Shown piece by piece: positions 34,578 through 45,430 of a stretch of 64,000 nucleotides of DNA (within the stretch, counting starts at the first letter, position 1; the number at the start of each line of letters is the position of its first letter). A model generated the notes under the pieces. The model searched no databases. It worked only from the letters and a program-made list of their open reading frames with translations, and was not told where the DNA came from. Source of the stretch: Rhinopithecus roxellana (lineage: Eukaryota > Chordata > Mammalia > Primates > Cercopithecidae); the NCBI RefSeq assembly GCF_007565055.1, contig NC_044566.1:58759332-58823331 (forward strand), written 5' to 3'. The position numbers and the translations under genes are program-made.

Positions 34578-35089
34578 AAACGACGAAGCACGCTTCCTTC
34601 TACCTGAAGCTGAGGGAATGTGGTTTCAAGACAGCCACTCAGAGAGCTTGACATTTATTCCCTAGAATTTGAGGAAAGCAGAAACAGATATCTGATGCAG
34701 GCCTCAAGAGTCAAGGATGTGAGGCTCCTCTGGCCTAGTGGAGAGGGAAAGTGCCACAGCTGTGTAAAGGAATAGACCACTCCAGAGTTTCGTGAAGCAA
34801 GGAAAGATGCTTTGGTTTTCCCTATAGCTGATGGTAAACCTATGGGACAGAACCAGTCTTGGGTCTTTTTAAAAGGGTCTGTGCCCAAGATCACCTTCTA
34901 AAAGGGATGAGAAGGCCTAGCAGAGGAAGCAGGTGATTGAGAGTAAAAAGTATCAGAAGCCAGCGAGAGGGGGGAGTATAGAGGAATGATCTCCCATCAC
35001 TGGGGAGACGGTCTCCAGAGAACCCCTAAGCAGCCCACAAATAATTAGAATTTGGACGCTGCCACGTTCAGAAAACACCAATACCAGAT
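34578..35089. other. Unassigned DNA, possibly ERV-derived
   Basis: No named family. The purine-rich text around 34700-34990 recalls ERV internal or LTR sequence but cannot be assigned. Confidence 0.3.
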
Positions 35090-35665
35090 CACAGCCATAT
35101 CAGCTAAAGGGGAGAAAAAATATCTTTCTCTCCCATCTTAGGTTCATGACTGATGCCCTTATAAACAAAAGACAGATTAACAGGAGAAAAACATACAAAT
35201 TTATTTAATATAAGTTTTACATGACACCAGAGCCTTCATAAAGAAATGAAGGCCTAAAGAAAAAGGTCATAAAAACAATTAAGTGTTTTTATGCTAAGTT
35301 GGATGAGTAGAGAGTCATGTAGAAATATGATAGGGCAAAAAAGGGTGTGAGTGAAGGGTAATAAACGGTAAACTTAGCAAGACCTGTGTCTGCAGATTCC
35401 TCCCCGTTTCCCTTTGTCTTCAGATAATAGGATGTTCCTTTCTCCCCAGGTATAGTGAGGACACCTCTCACATAAGGGTCTTATAACCTACTTCAGGGAA
35501 AGGTCTGAAAATCCTTCCTAGGTTTTATGATCTGCCTCAGGGAAGTAGGGTAGGGAAAGGTCAGAGTGACTTTCTTATTTCTGTTGTTTTCTCAAATTCC
35601 TTCAGCTTTAAATACTCAGTATGTCTTTCGGGGTAGTGTGTTCCGAGCCCCACGACAGCCAAGCT
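35090..35665 (-). mobile_element. ERV1-type LTR (copy 4 of 4)
   Basis: Reversed U5 'ggttcatgactgatgccctt' and 'agacagattaacaggagaaa', reversed AATAAA at about 35200, then 'cttcagctttaaatactcag' near the far edge. It is the best preserved of the four related LTRs and served as the reference for the others. Confidence 0.68.
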
Positions 35666-36156
35666 AGATCATTTTATGCCTTATCTACCTAACACTCCCC
35701 TGCCTCTGCCAGTCCTGGAGAGGTGGTGAAAGAAAAAGGAGAATAAATAACCTATGCCAACATGAGCTGGACGATGGGAAAACGTACCTTAGGGGAGAGT
35801 CTGTAATGTGGTGATTATGACATGAGACTGGCCTGGACTACAAGAACTATGGTAATTCCCTAAGGTTTCATTTAGGGGTAGCAAAAGAGCTCTTCAACAG
35901 AGAATGGTGATAAAGAATAACAGTGCTTTTGTACCCTCTTAAATCTAGCTTGTTTGATAAAATAGTTACATGTTATTTATTACATGTGTCATTATTATCA
36001 TTTTAATTGTGATGAAATTATCTCTCAGCTTTCTCTTTGCCTGTTTAAATAACATCAGTTCATTTCATTGCGTGTTTTAGTTGTTATTGAGCATCTCCTG
36101 AAAATCATTTCTCTGTAGTATCAGGCAAGAGCCAAAATAATTCCATACCCTTAGGT
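35666..36156. other. Unassigned DNA
   Basis: Nothing recognised. Confidence 0.4.
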
Positions 36157-36168
36157 TCTAGTTTTTAA

Positions 36169-36489
36169 TTTAATTTTATTTAATTTTATTTATTTGTTTA
36201 TTTATTTTTGAGACAGTTTCACTCTTGTTGCCCAGGCTGGAGTGCAATGGTGCTATCTCGGCTCACTGCAACCTTCCCCTCCTGGGTTCAAGTGATTCTC
36301 CTGCCTCAGCCTCTGAAGTAGCTGGGATTATAGGCATGTGCCACCACACCTGGCTAATTTTGTATTTTTAGTAGAGACGGGGTTTCTCCATGTTCGTCAA
36401 GCTAGTCTCGAACTTTCGACCTCAGGCGATCCACCCTCCTCAGCCTTCCAAAGTGCTGGGATTACAGGCGTGAGCCACCATGCCCGGCC
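36169..36489 (-). mobile_element. Alu (AluS-type), full length, with perfect target duplication
   Basis: TCTAGTTTTTAA stands at 36157-36168 and 36490-36501. The reversed tail is a degenerate TTTTA/TTTAT stretch. Confidence 0.96.
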
Positions 36490-36501
36490 TCTAGTTTTTA
36501 A

Positions 36502-38479
36502 ATATGCAGTCTAAGAAAAGGAGAACAAAATGGCTGCTACAGTTATTTCCAGCAGAGCCATTAGAAAAGGAATTGTAGTTTTGTTATTGAGCAAAAGGAA
36601 TTCACTGCCCAATGTGCTGGAAGTCAATGCTATGGCAGAGGATTTTTGAGAAAAGAAAAGCTTTATATTACAAGTTGACTCGCAAGAAGACAGGAGTGTC
36701 AAGCTCAAATCTGTCTCTCCATGCTGGCTTCAAAGCAGTATTTTCAGTGGAAAGTTTCAGGGTGTGGATTCTGAGATTAATAGGTGATTGGCGGAAGGGA
36801 AGGGAGGTCTGGAAGGCCCTTGGTCACACACAGTCATCTCTTCATGCTATCTCATGGGTCACGTGTGCAAATTCAGGGAGAATTAGGATAACATATGTGG
36901 TGGAAATTCAAGTTGTGACATTAGCAAGCTGGTTCTGCACAGACTCCATTCGGCCATATTGGTTCCAAGCGATTCCAGCCAATTCTTTTACCTCAGAAGC
37001 AGAGGGAGTTTCAGTGTGTCAGCAAGTTGTTTCTTTTTTAACTGCTATCCCGCAAACTCAAGAATTTCTGTTAGTCATTGGTTTCTTTAACTCTTTGGAG
37101 AAGGGTTTCCGTGTTTTCCAAGATCTCTTTGCCTTATTTACTAGGTTGGTTGTCTGTTTAGTTAGGTTTGAAACTGACAAAGCAACTAACAGTTCTTTTC
37201 CCTTCACAGGGCACCTAGTTTTGTGTAGCTACAACTCAGGAAATTATTCCCACACTTCCTCTGCCGTGATCACCTGCAAGCACCTCCTCCTGAAACCCGT
37301 CTTCATATTACCTTTTACCAGGCCAACCCTACTTTTCTCCATCTGCTAAGAAGTGCAGCTCTACCACTGGAAGCATTCACTTCGGTCTCACTCCCACTTC
37401 CAGTGCTAAAGACTGTCTAAGAGAGAATGTCAGCATAGTTTTGGCAGAAACCCTCTAATACTGCTGGATATTCAAGTGTAAAGCTCAATTTATACACCAT
37501 AGCAATTTTTGACAGCTATAAACCTGACACACAGATAGAATATTTTATGGCATAACACTACATTTAAATGAAAGTGCTTTTTAATAGAATATGTAATTTG
37601 GAAATATAAAAGTACATCTTAATTGCCCACAAATGAGATTTTAAAGTACTTAGAAGTATCAAGAATATAAAATGTAAGTGATTAGATGAATTATGCTATG
37701 AAAACTAATACTTAATTCAAATGTCAACAATTAAATAAAGAATAACAGTAGTATTAAGACAAAACTCCGTAAACTGTGCATAAAGCCTGTCCTGTGACTT
37801 TAAAGTTGAATCTTATATAGGCACATTGCCACCTTTTATATTTAATGCTATCATTACACATGGTGTGGGATCATGTAGGTGTGTGTCACAAACATTTGGG
37901 ATCTGTAGACACTTTTGTCACTTCTTCATACACTTCCTCACCCATTACTGTACAAGACATTGCCATTCACAGATCTCTTGACTTTACTCAGTACACAGCA
38001 TGCTTTTTCTAATTTGTTTATCACCTTACCAGCAACCTGTCTACCTCTGTTTCACCTGACCAGATCAACAGCTTAAGGTTAAAATCTATAGGACCTTTCA
38101 CAGAATCTGTCTCTTGCTTTGGCCCCATCAGGCTCATCAAACTTCCCCACTGCAAACTTTTGTGTGACCATTAAGTAAAAAACGAGTGAACCAGCAAAAT
38201 TACAAGCTCATGGACCTGTGGTCCATCCTGGCCACTGGATGTTAATGATGGCTTTAAGTGATGCTATAGAATGATTATATTCAAATAATGTCAATATCTA
38301 ATGAAATCATGTTGTGCTACAAAGCAAGATTGGGACAACAAATTTAATAAATGCCTCAAAAGAAGATTATAGGGAGCCATGACAGACAGGAAAACTCAAC
38401 CTACTTTAGGGGGTCTCAAAAGCTTCTCTGAGTACAGGACATCCAATCTCAGACCTAGAGGATAAATGAGTCACGCAGT
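36502..38479. other. Unassigned DNA with the window's longest open frame
   Basis: The 245-codon plus-strand frame 36612-37349 lies here. It has several hydrophobic stretches but no recognised domain, and no nearby ORF with a matching style. The sequence has the look of an old ERV LTR or internal region. From 37500 on it becomes AT-rich and featureless. Confidence 0.4.
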
Positions 38480-38869
38480 GTGAAGAAAAAGAACATGTTA
38501 AGCTTCTAAAGCAAGAAGAAAAATGGAATGAGGAACTAATAGACTAATAGGGATGAAGAGAGAGGAGGAAAGAACATTGATCTTAAGCAAGAGAGGAACA
38601 GATGTGGCACGTGACAATTAGGGAGTGGTAAGAGTGAAAGTGAAGAGAGAGTTTCGAGGCTGTTATAATAATTAGGGTGGAAATGATGTTGGCTTGGACT
38701 AGGATGGTGGCAGAAGAAAAGAGAGATGGACATTTAGAAGTACACATAACACTGTTTGATGATCAATTGTATATGGTAGGTGAGGAAGAGGCATTTTCTA
38801 CCTATATTATTGTAGGAAATAATGTCTATGGTGGTCCATTTTCAAGATAAAGTGCTTTAAATAGGCTTG

Positions 38870-39391
38870 AGCCTGCAAACTATGGAAAAACAGGATACAC
38901 TAGGCCCCTGCTTTAATAGCCAGTGCCTGTTTGTCATGGCCCCCTTAGTTACCCTCACCCGAACCAACAAGTTTAGTCTAGAATGAAAGTGTACTAGCCT
39001 GTAAAATAGCTGCTTTATTTATTCTTATCAGCTTGCCTGACTACCTGGGTCATAAGTCAAGTACTTGTAAAGTCCCAGAGCTGACCATCATTGCAATGCA
39101 TTATGGGCTGCAACAAAATGCAGTAAAACAAACCCCCAAAAAACACCTAAAAGCCCCAACCCAATGACCAACAGGCAATGTCCAGGAAGATTGTAACCCC
39201 ATAGTACTCAGCCTGTGAGGAACCAGGGAAGAGACTTGTGCACTAGGGGATAAATTGCTTGTTGTAGCTGTACTGGGTGTGCCTGCCCATCAGACACCCA
39301 ATCTTGTGAGACTGTCATTAAAAGTCTCTGCTATTCTCTATATCTCTAAGTCCATTCCTTGGGTTTAGATGGGTGAGCATGTTTCTCACAT
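38870..39391 (+). mobile_element. Probable solo LTR inside the L2 relic
   Basis: This segment interrupts the L2. It runs from about 'tgagcctgcaaactatgg' to 'gagcatgtttctcaca' (TG...CA), with 'gtcattaaaagtctctgcta' about 70 bp before the end, as a weak poly(A) signal would sit. The family is not resolved. Confidence 0.5.
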
Positions 39392-39877
39392 TTCTGACCT
39401 ACACACTTAGGTGGAGGGCAGAACCGCTTACCATGCTAGTGGTCATTAGGAGAAAATGGAGTTGCTGGGGATGGAAGGAGGAGATGAGTTTTATAGGCTT
39501 AGTGAAATTGATATTCCTGTGAAGTATCCAAGCAGCGATGTTGAGTAAACCACTGGCCTGGGACTCAGATCCAAGATCTGGAGTGGGAATGTAAATTTTA
39601 TGGTAATTAATTTAAAGACTTTATGTGAAGCCATCAGGAGAGATGACCTTCCCTAGTGAGAGCATACAGAAAGAAAGACTTTTTTTTTTTTTTAAATAAA
39701 GAGGGTCACTGGCCAAGCCTTAAGGGGCTCCAGTACTTAAAAGCTGAGTGGAAGATCCCATGTTAGAAAAACTAGAAATAGTTTTGAAGGGTAACTAGTG
39801 TGCTACTGTATCCCAAAAACCAAGGAGATGCAGAGTAGCAAACAAAAGAAGTCATCAGAATAGTCTAATAAGTCAGC

Positions 39878-40155
39878 ACAGGGTGGTGGCTCACACCTGT
39901 AATCCCAGCACTTTGGGAGGCCAAGGCAGGTGGATCACTTGAGCTCAGAAGTTCAACAACAGCCTGGCCAACATGACGAAACCCTGTCTGTACTAAAAGT
40001 ACAAAAAAATTAGCCGAGCATGGTGGCGCACACTTGTAGTCCCAGCTACTCTGGAAACTGAGGCAGTAGAATCGCCTGAACCTGGGAGGCGAAGGTTGCA
40101 ATTAGCAGAGATCATGCCACTGCACTCCAGCCTGGGTGACAGAGTGAGACTCGGT
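39878..40155 (+). mobile_element. Alu (AluS-type) with a purine-repeat tail
   Basis: Both arms are present. The usual A tail is replaced by the purine tract at 40156-40358. AATAGTCTAATAAGTCA (39861-39877) and AATAGTCTAATATGTCA (40357-40373) are target duplications with one difference, so the purine tract lies inside the insertion. Confidence 0.95.
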
Positions 40156-40221
40156 GAGGAAGAGGAAGAGGAAAGAAGAAGAAGAAGAGGAAGAAGAAAG
40201 AAGAAAGAAGAAGAAGAGGAG

Positions 40222-40256
<35 letters not shown>

Positions 40257-40358
40257 GGAGGAAGAGGAAGAGGAAGAAGAAGAAGAAGAAGAAGAAGAAG
40301 AAGAAGAAGAAGAAGAAGAAGAAGAAGAAGAAGAAGAAGAAGAAGAAGAAGAAAGGAA
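40156..40358. repeat. Pure purine tract with 27 GAA triplets
   Basis: 203 nt without a single pyrimidine: mixed AGG/AAG units, then 27 uninterrupted GAA triplets (40273-40353). It grew from the Alu tail. Glu-, Arg- or Lys-only frames across it, and leucine-rich ones on the other strand, are artefacts. Confidence 0.98.
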
Positions 40359-40754
40359 TAGTCTAATATGTCAAATAAAAAAGGACTAAAAACATCTTTG
40401 TGATTTAGGGACATGGAGGTCCTCAGTGACCTTATCCAGAGCATTTAGAGTGAATAGCATAAGCGTAGAGTTATTAGTGCTTTTGAGGGCTGAGGAAGTT
40501 CAGAGTGTAGACAACTCTTTTGAGTGGAGTGACTAACTGTCCAGTGTTGCCCAAGACAGTGCTAGTTTGGCCTGTTGTCCTGGAGAAACAGCTCCCTCTT
40601 CCACTCTCCAATGTGGCTTGGTTCGAATGATAAATTATGCGTCATCTATATAAAGGGTGAGGAAAGGGAGACAGCTGGAGGAGAAATTGGTATGGCATAA
40701 AAATCCTGAGCACTCTGATACGGCAGGGTGGCAGCAGGGAGCTGTGAGTGAACC

Positions 40755-40920
40755 TGCATTTGAAGGCAGACAGCCCTAAGTACAATTTTTAGTTCTACCA
40801 TTTATGGACTGTGGGACCTTGGGCTGGTTTATTTAAGCTCTCTGAGGCTAAAAGGACTTAAATTTCAGGGCAGAGTGAGGATTTTGTGTAAAGTGCTGAC
40901 ATATCATGCTCAGCAAATAT
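40755..40920 (+). mobile_element. MIR fragment
   Basis: 'tagttctaccatttatggac', 'tgtgggaccttgggctggtt' and 'aagtgctgacatatcatgct' fit the MIR core and 3' part. Confidence 0.65.
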
Positions 40921-41339
40921 GAGTTCCCTTCTTTTCGTTCCCTCTAGCTTGTTCTTTGGCCCATGTTGTAATGGTTCTGCATCATTTCCTTCCCCACCTT
41001 CTACCCCCAACTGCTCCCCTCTTCACCCTCAAGTATCTCACACCTTTTGTGACAGAGGAAGTTCTTATTTCTATGTTTCTAGTGAAGCACTCTGTGTGTT
41101 GACATTGCCTCTTTCTTGAAAATAGTTGGTAACCTTGCCTCTCTGCTCCATTATCCTAGCTGGGAAAATGTATTGATGCCCAACTTATTCATGTCAGCAC
41201 ATTTCAACTAGCACTGATTGTTGCCTGCACCCCATGCTAGAAATGCTGAGAGATTCCATAGAAGTGTATATGATATGATTCTTTTTGTCAAGAGCAGTCT
41301 CTTTCAGAAAGACAACATACTGTTCATAACATTCTTGCT
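40921..41339. other. Unassigned DNA
   Basis: A pyrimidine-rich stretch (40920-41060) with a 66-codon frame. Not recognised. Confidence 0.4.
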
Positions 41340-41905
41340 GCTTCTATTCCCACTACTTCTGCAGCTCTCCACCATTTATGGAGCACCTTAGATACCCTGG
41401 GCTAGGCCTCTAGCATATGTGACTGAAAAGTTTTTAGATTGTGCAAGGTATTGTTATAATGATTCCATTTTACAAATAAGGAAAACTGAAATTTTTGCTT
41501 TGTTTTGTTTTTGAGAAGGAGTCTCACTCTGTTGCCAGGCTGGAGTGCAGTGGCACAATCTCGGCTCACTGCAACCTCCGCCTCTCTGGTTCAAGTGATT
41601 CTCCTGCCTCAGCCTCCCGAGTAGCTGGGACTACAGAAGACTGTCACCACGCCCAGCTAATGTTTGTATTTTTAGTAGAGATGGGTTTCACCATGTTGGC
41701 CAGGATGGTCTCAATGTCTTGACCTTGTGATCCACCCGCCTCGGCCTCCCAAAGTGCTGGGATTACAGGCATGAGCCACTACACCTGGTTGAAACCTGAA
41801 ATTTTAAGAGGTTATGCAAACTGCTCAGAATTGCACAGCTCGTAAGTATCCAAACTGGAGTCTGAATCTTGATCCATTTGACACTGAAGCCCTTAAACTT
41901 TCCAT
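41340..41905 (-). mobile_element. MIR, antisense, split by an Alu
   Basis: 'ccattttacaaataaggaaa' before the Alu and 'gaggttatgcaaactgctca', 'gaattgcacagctcgtaagt' after it read as one continuous antisense MIR. Confidence 0.8.
41496..41790 (-). mobile_element. Alu, full length, inserted in MIR
   Basis: Both arms. Flanks AAACTGAAATTTT (41483-41495) and AAACCTGAAATTTT (41792-41805) form the target duplication. Confidence 0.95.
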
Positions 41906-43289
41906 TTCTCAATGGAACAAAAAACAAATGAAATGTCATCTCGACACTTTACAATTTAGACAATATGCCATTTATATAGATTGTTTAAAACTTTTCATTA
42001 GAAAACAAAACCAAATCAATTTATAAAAGGGTAGGCTTGACTCTTATCATGGGTCCAGAAAAATGGTGCACCATTAATAAAGTCAAAGTGTGCACGCACT
42101 GAGCCGACATTGAACGCTAGGAGTACTTGAATGGCCTAGCAGGATTTTGGTCAGGACATTTTTTGCAGGTGATTTTCTAAGATGGGCAATGTATTCTACC
42201 ACTTATTAAACTAGAAATGCTCCCCAAGGAATTAGATTATAGATTTCCAGAGTCTCTTCTCTCCTCAGCATCGACTGTTTAAAGCAAATTTTCACTTAAA
42301 TGCCCTTGAAGTCAAGTTGGACAGACTTGGTCCTGCTATACTCCAATATCTCCATGCTCCCTCAACATGAACTCTCAGCTTTATAAGCACAAACAGGTGC
42401 TCAGGGTTCAAAATGACAGAGTTCACCACAGTTTCCCAATAGCATATTATTCGTTTTCAGTTCCTGTCTCTAGCACTGAAATGGCACAGCCTTTAGCATG
42501 ATTTAAAGTGCCTGCTTAGAACCTAGCTGAATAATATTTGACTTTCAACACTGCTGAAAGGATACTTAAAGCACAGACCTGGCAACTGTGTCATCTTCTG
42601 CAAATCAAGGCTGATTAATAACAAAATCACCTCACCCTGGCATCCTGCCTTTCATCTGAGCAAGACTGAAGCTATTCCTGGAAAAAATCCAGCTTTCTTT
42701 TGCTACAGTGCTGAGGCATGCCAACCAACACAGCAGGGGCAGGAAGGAAGGTCAAAGTTAGCATTTGAGATTGGGCTGTGGGGAGGGAGGAGACAAGATT
42801 GCAACTGGTCCTTAAAAAACCCAGTGTGAAGGTTCTGTACAGTCAGGGCCCAGGGCTGACATCATGGGTGGGGCCACCATCATGCTTTCTCTGTCCAGCC
42901 AAGCTGGCACCACTTTTATGGGCGAGCCTTCCTTCTGGAAACTGTTGATATCATTAGTGGGTGTGGTTTCAGGCACTTTTCCCGCCTTTCTTCTGAAAAC
43001 AAGTAGGTTATTCTTCTACATGAGAGAGTTCAATCTGTGCTCCATGGAAACTTGCCATGGATCTAAGGACTTTGGAAAATGTGGAGTTTAGACTACGGGA
43101 ATTTTTGTAGAGGAATTTTTTCCTTCACAATTTACATTAAGAGGAAAAATATCCTATCACTACTTTCTCCTAACTTTCACCTCACTGTGTCTTACAGCAT
43201 TTCTGCCTGCCTAAGAGCACTGCAAGAGTGTGCTAGAAAGTAGTAAGACCCGTGCAAAGAAGATGCTTTGTGTTGTACTTGACATATAT
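41906..43289. other. Long stretch of unassigned DNA
   Basis: No transposon recognised. The 75-codon frame 42864-43091 is unsupported. Confidence 0.4.
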
Positions 43290-43470
43290 TGGACTCACTT
43301 GTTTGTATTGCAGTGCTTTCAACTAAATGTTTTCCTTCATGGCTCTTATCATATTTGTATTCATCTGGCCATTTGTGTAGTTTTTAATGTTTTTCTACCC
43401 CAACAATCTGTAAGCTCCTGTGCCGGCAGGGCCTGTACCTGTCAAGGTCACACTGTATAGCTATAAGAGT
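43290..43470 (+). mobile_element. Possible L2 tail
   Basis: 'caatctgtaagctcctgtgc' and 'gcagggcctgtacctgtcaa' recall the L2 3' end. Weak. Confidence 0.3.
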
Positions 43471-44129
43471 GATTATGGTGATTTCTGGCATGTAATTATG
43501 TATGTGCATTTCATATGGGTATATGCAAACTCTATCCTTCAACCCCCAACCCTTCCACAGGCTCAGAACTTTACAACTTGGTTAAGATTATGAAAAAAAA
43601 TATTTAAATCTGGAAAGTTCAATCTTTCAAAAACACTGAAAACTTTTTTTAAATTGCCTTTAGATATTGAAATTTAAAAAGTTTAAACCCATCTTTGGAC
43701 CAAGAAAGAGGAGGTTGGCTTTTCTTGAGCAGACTTACTCATGATCTTGATGTAATTAGAAGCGATCTGAGCATTCCAAAGGATGTTGTAGATAAATTTA
43801 CTATGAGGCAATGGAGAATTTAAGGCTTGCTACCGTCTCCTTGATTTGCATGGTTTTACTTTCAGAACTCCAGCCAGTTGTTGAGTCAGACATCTGTATT
43901 ATAGTTATTTATTAAATCGCCACTTCACCCAAGAGTGGTGGCATGTTCCTCCTCAAAACAGAAGAAGCAAACATCAACTCTTTATCAAAATGCACACGTG
44001 AACTACTTTACTTTATAGATCGGGTAGTTTACAGAATTAGAGATTTCAGGCAATGGAAAATTATACTATAAAACTTAGTAAGACAGAGGGTAACACTGTT
44101 TCTGTTAGAAGTCTGCTATGTTCTAAAAC
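43471..44129. other. Unassigned AT-rich DNA
   Basis: Nothing recognised. Confidence 0.4.
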
Positions 44130-44184
44130 CTGGCAAATGGCAACCTTACTGCTGTGTCCTCATGGAATCTTTTATATACTCCTC

Positions 44185-44300
44185 AGGTCAACTGTTTAAG
44201 AAGGGGATTATTAATCATATCTTTTCAAGGGAAAAGCCAGGTCTCAGAGAAGTGAAATAACTTAAACTATGGAGCTAGTATGTAAAGCTCTAATGGAAAC
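44185..44300 (-). mobile_element. MIR fragment, antisense
   Basis: 'gccaggtctcagagaagtga' and 'ggagctagtatgtaaagctc' resemble antisense MIR. Confidence 0.5.
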
Positions 44301-44607
44301 ACATAGCGGCTTAATAGGGGTGATTATATTGACTTTAATTCATTTCTGTCATTTTGTCTTCTTGTTTATCACATATATAACACTTCAGCATACAAATAAG
44401 AAAAAAAAAACTAGTTCTGAAAATTGCCTCTAGAAGCATAATGTTGAAGATTTGGGAAAATAAAACATAGTAGTTAATGTAAAATCGGCACTTGGAAGCA
44501 AGAGGTTGCAATTCTAACTCTAAAACGTTTTTCCTATGTGACACTGTCAGAACCAAGTTAGGACAGGGCTGTGTTATTATGTCCATTTTATGGATATTCA
44601 TCTTCAG

Positions 44608-44610
<3 letters not shown>
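44301..44610. other. Unassigned DNA
   Basis: Nothing recognised. The 129-codon minus frame 44335-44724 starts in the Alu fragment and is a shadow. Confidence 0.4.
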
Positions 44611-44644
<34 letters not shown>

Positions 44645-44727
44645 ACAGAATCTCGCTCTGTCACCCAGGCTGGAGTGCAGTGGTGCAATCTCGGCTTACT
44701 GCAACCCCCGCCTTCCAGGTTCAAGTT
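44611..44727 (-). mobile_element. Short 5'-truncated Alu with a T33 tail
   Basis: A 33-nt poly(T) followed by only ~85 bases of the right arm, up to 'ccttccaggttcaag'. Such a long tail on a short copy points to a relatively recent truncated insertion. It abuts the MLT1 at 44738. Confidence 0.93.
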
Positions 44728-44737
44728 ACGTTACCAT

Positions 44738-45430
44738 CTATTAGGGACTAAATTGTGTCCCCTCCTAAAATTCCACGTGTTGGAGCCCTAACCCTAGAGT
44801 GACTACATATGGACATAAGCTTTCCAAAGAAGTGATTAAGGTTAAATGAAATAATAAGGGTGGGGTCCTAATCTGATAAGACTAGTGCCCTTATAATAGA
44901 GGAAGAGACACCAGCGTTCTCTCACAGAGAAAAGACCATGTAAGGACACAGCCAGACCGTGACCATTTGCAACCAGAAACCAACCCTGCTGGCACCTGGA
45001 TCTTGGATTTGTATCCTGCAGAACCTGTAGAAAATAAACTTCTGTTCTGTTCTGTTCTTTCTTTCTTTTTTTTTTGAGACAGGATCTCACTCTGTCACCA
45101 GGCTGAAGTACAATGGCACAATCTCAGTTCACTGCAACCTCCGCCTCCCGAGTTCAAGCGATTCTCCTGCCTCAGCGTCCTAAGTAGCTGGGATTACAGG
45201 TGTAAGCCACTAGGCCTGGCTAATTTTTTTGTATTATTAGTAGACATGGCGTTTCACCATGTTGGCCAGGCTGGTCTCGAACTGCTGACCTCAGGTGATC
45301 CATCTGCCTTGACCTCCCAAATGACTGGGAGGATTACAGGTGTGAGCCACCATGCCTGGCCTAAACTTTTGTTCTTTAAGCCTCCCAGTCTGGGGTATTT
45401 TGCTGTGGCAGCCCAAGCAGACTAATACAC
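44738..45430 (+). mobile_element. MLT1/MST-type MaLR LTR, split by an Alu
   Basis: 'gactaaattgtgtcccctcc', 'ggagccctaaccctagagtg', 'actagtgcccttataataga', 'ggcacctggatcttggattt', and after the Alu 'taagcctcccagtctggggt' and 'gcagactaataca'. This is a nearly complete LTR. Confidence 0.88.
45060..45361 (-). mobile_element. Alu, full length, inserted in a MaLR LTR
   Basis: Reversed tail rich in TTC/T, both arms. The host text 'taaacttctgttct' before it and 'taaacttttgttcttt' after it (45362-45377) are the target duplication. A local TTCTG duplication precedes the tail. Confidence 0.94.

Larger units (their letters stand above)
38480..40560 (-). mobile_element. L2 reverse-transcriptase region, antisense, interrupted
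   Basis: Antisense L2 ORF landmarks appear in three pieces: 38480-38760 ('gaggctgttataataattag', 'gatgttggcttggactagga'), 39400-39860 ('gaagtatccaagcagcgatg', 'gggactcagatccaagatct') and 40374-40560 ('gacatggaggtcctcagtga', 'tgtagacaactcttttgagt'). They lie in the order expected for the CR1/L2 RT gene read backwards. All frames are broken. An LTR and an Alu separate the pieces. Confidence 0.75.

Noticed and set aside
34184..34651. 155-codon frame with a repeated LIGAFY motif
   Set aside because: The peptide repeat is a product of the CCAAT-type repeats in the LTR12 U3 region, read in the wrong direction.
40156..40358. Regular repeats that might suggest a CRISPR-type array
   Set aside because: Simple trinucleotide repeats with no spacers, in a primate genome.
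40096..40444. Long Glu-rich, Arg/Lys-rich and Leu-rich frames on both strands
   Set aside because: Direct translations of a pure purine repeat.
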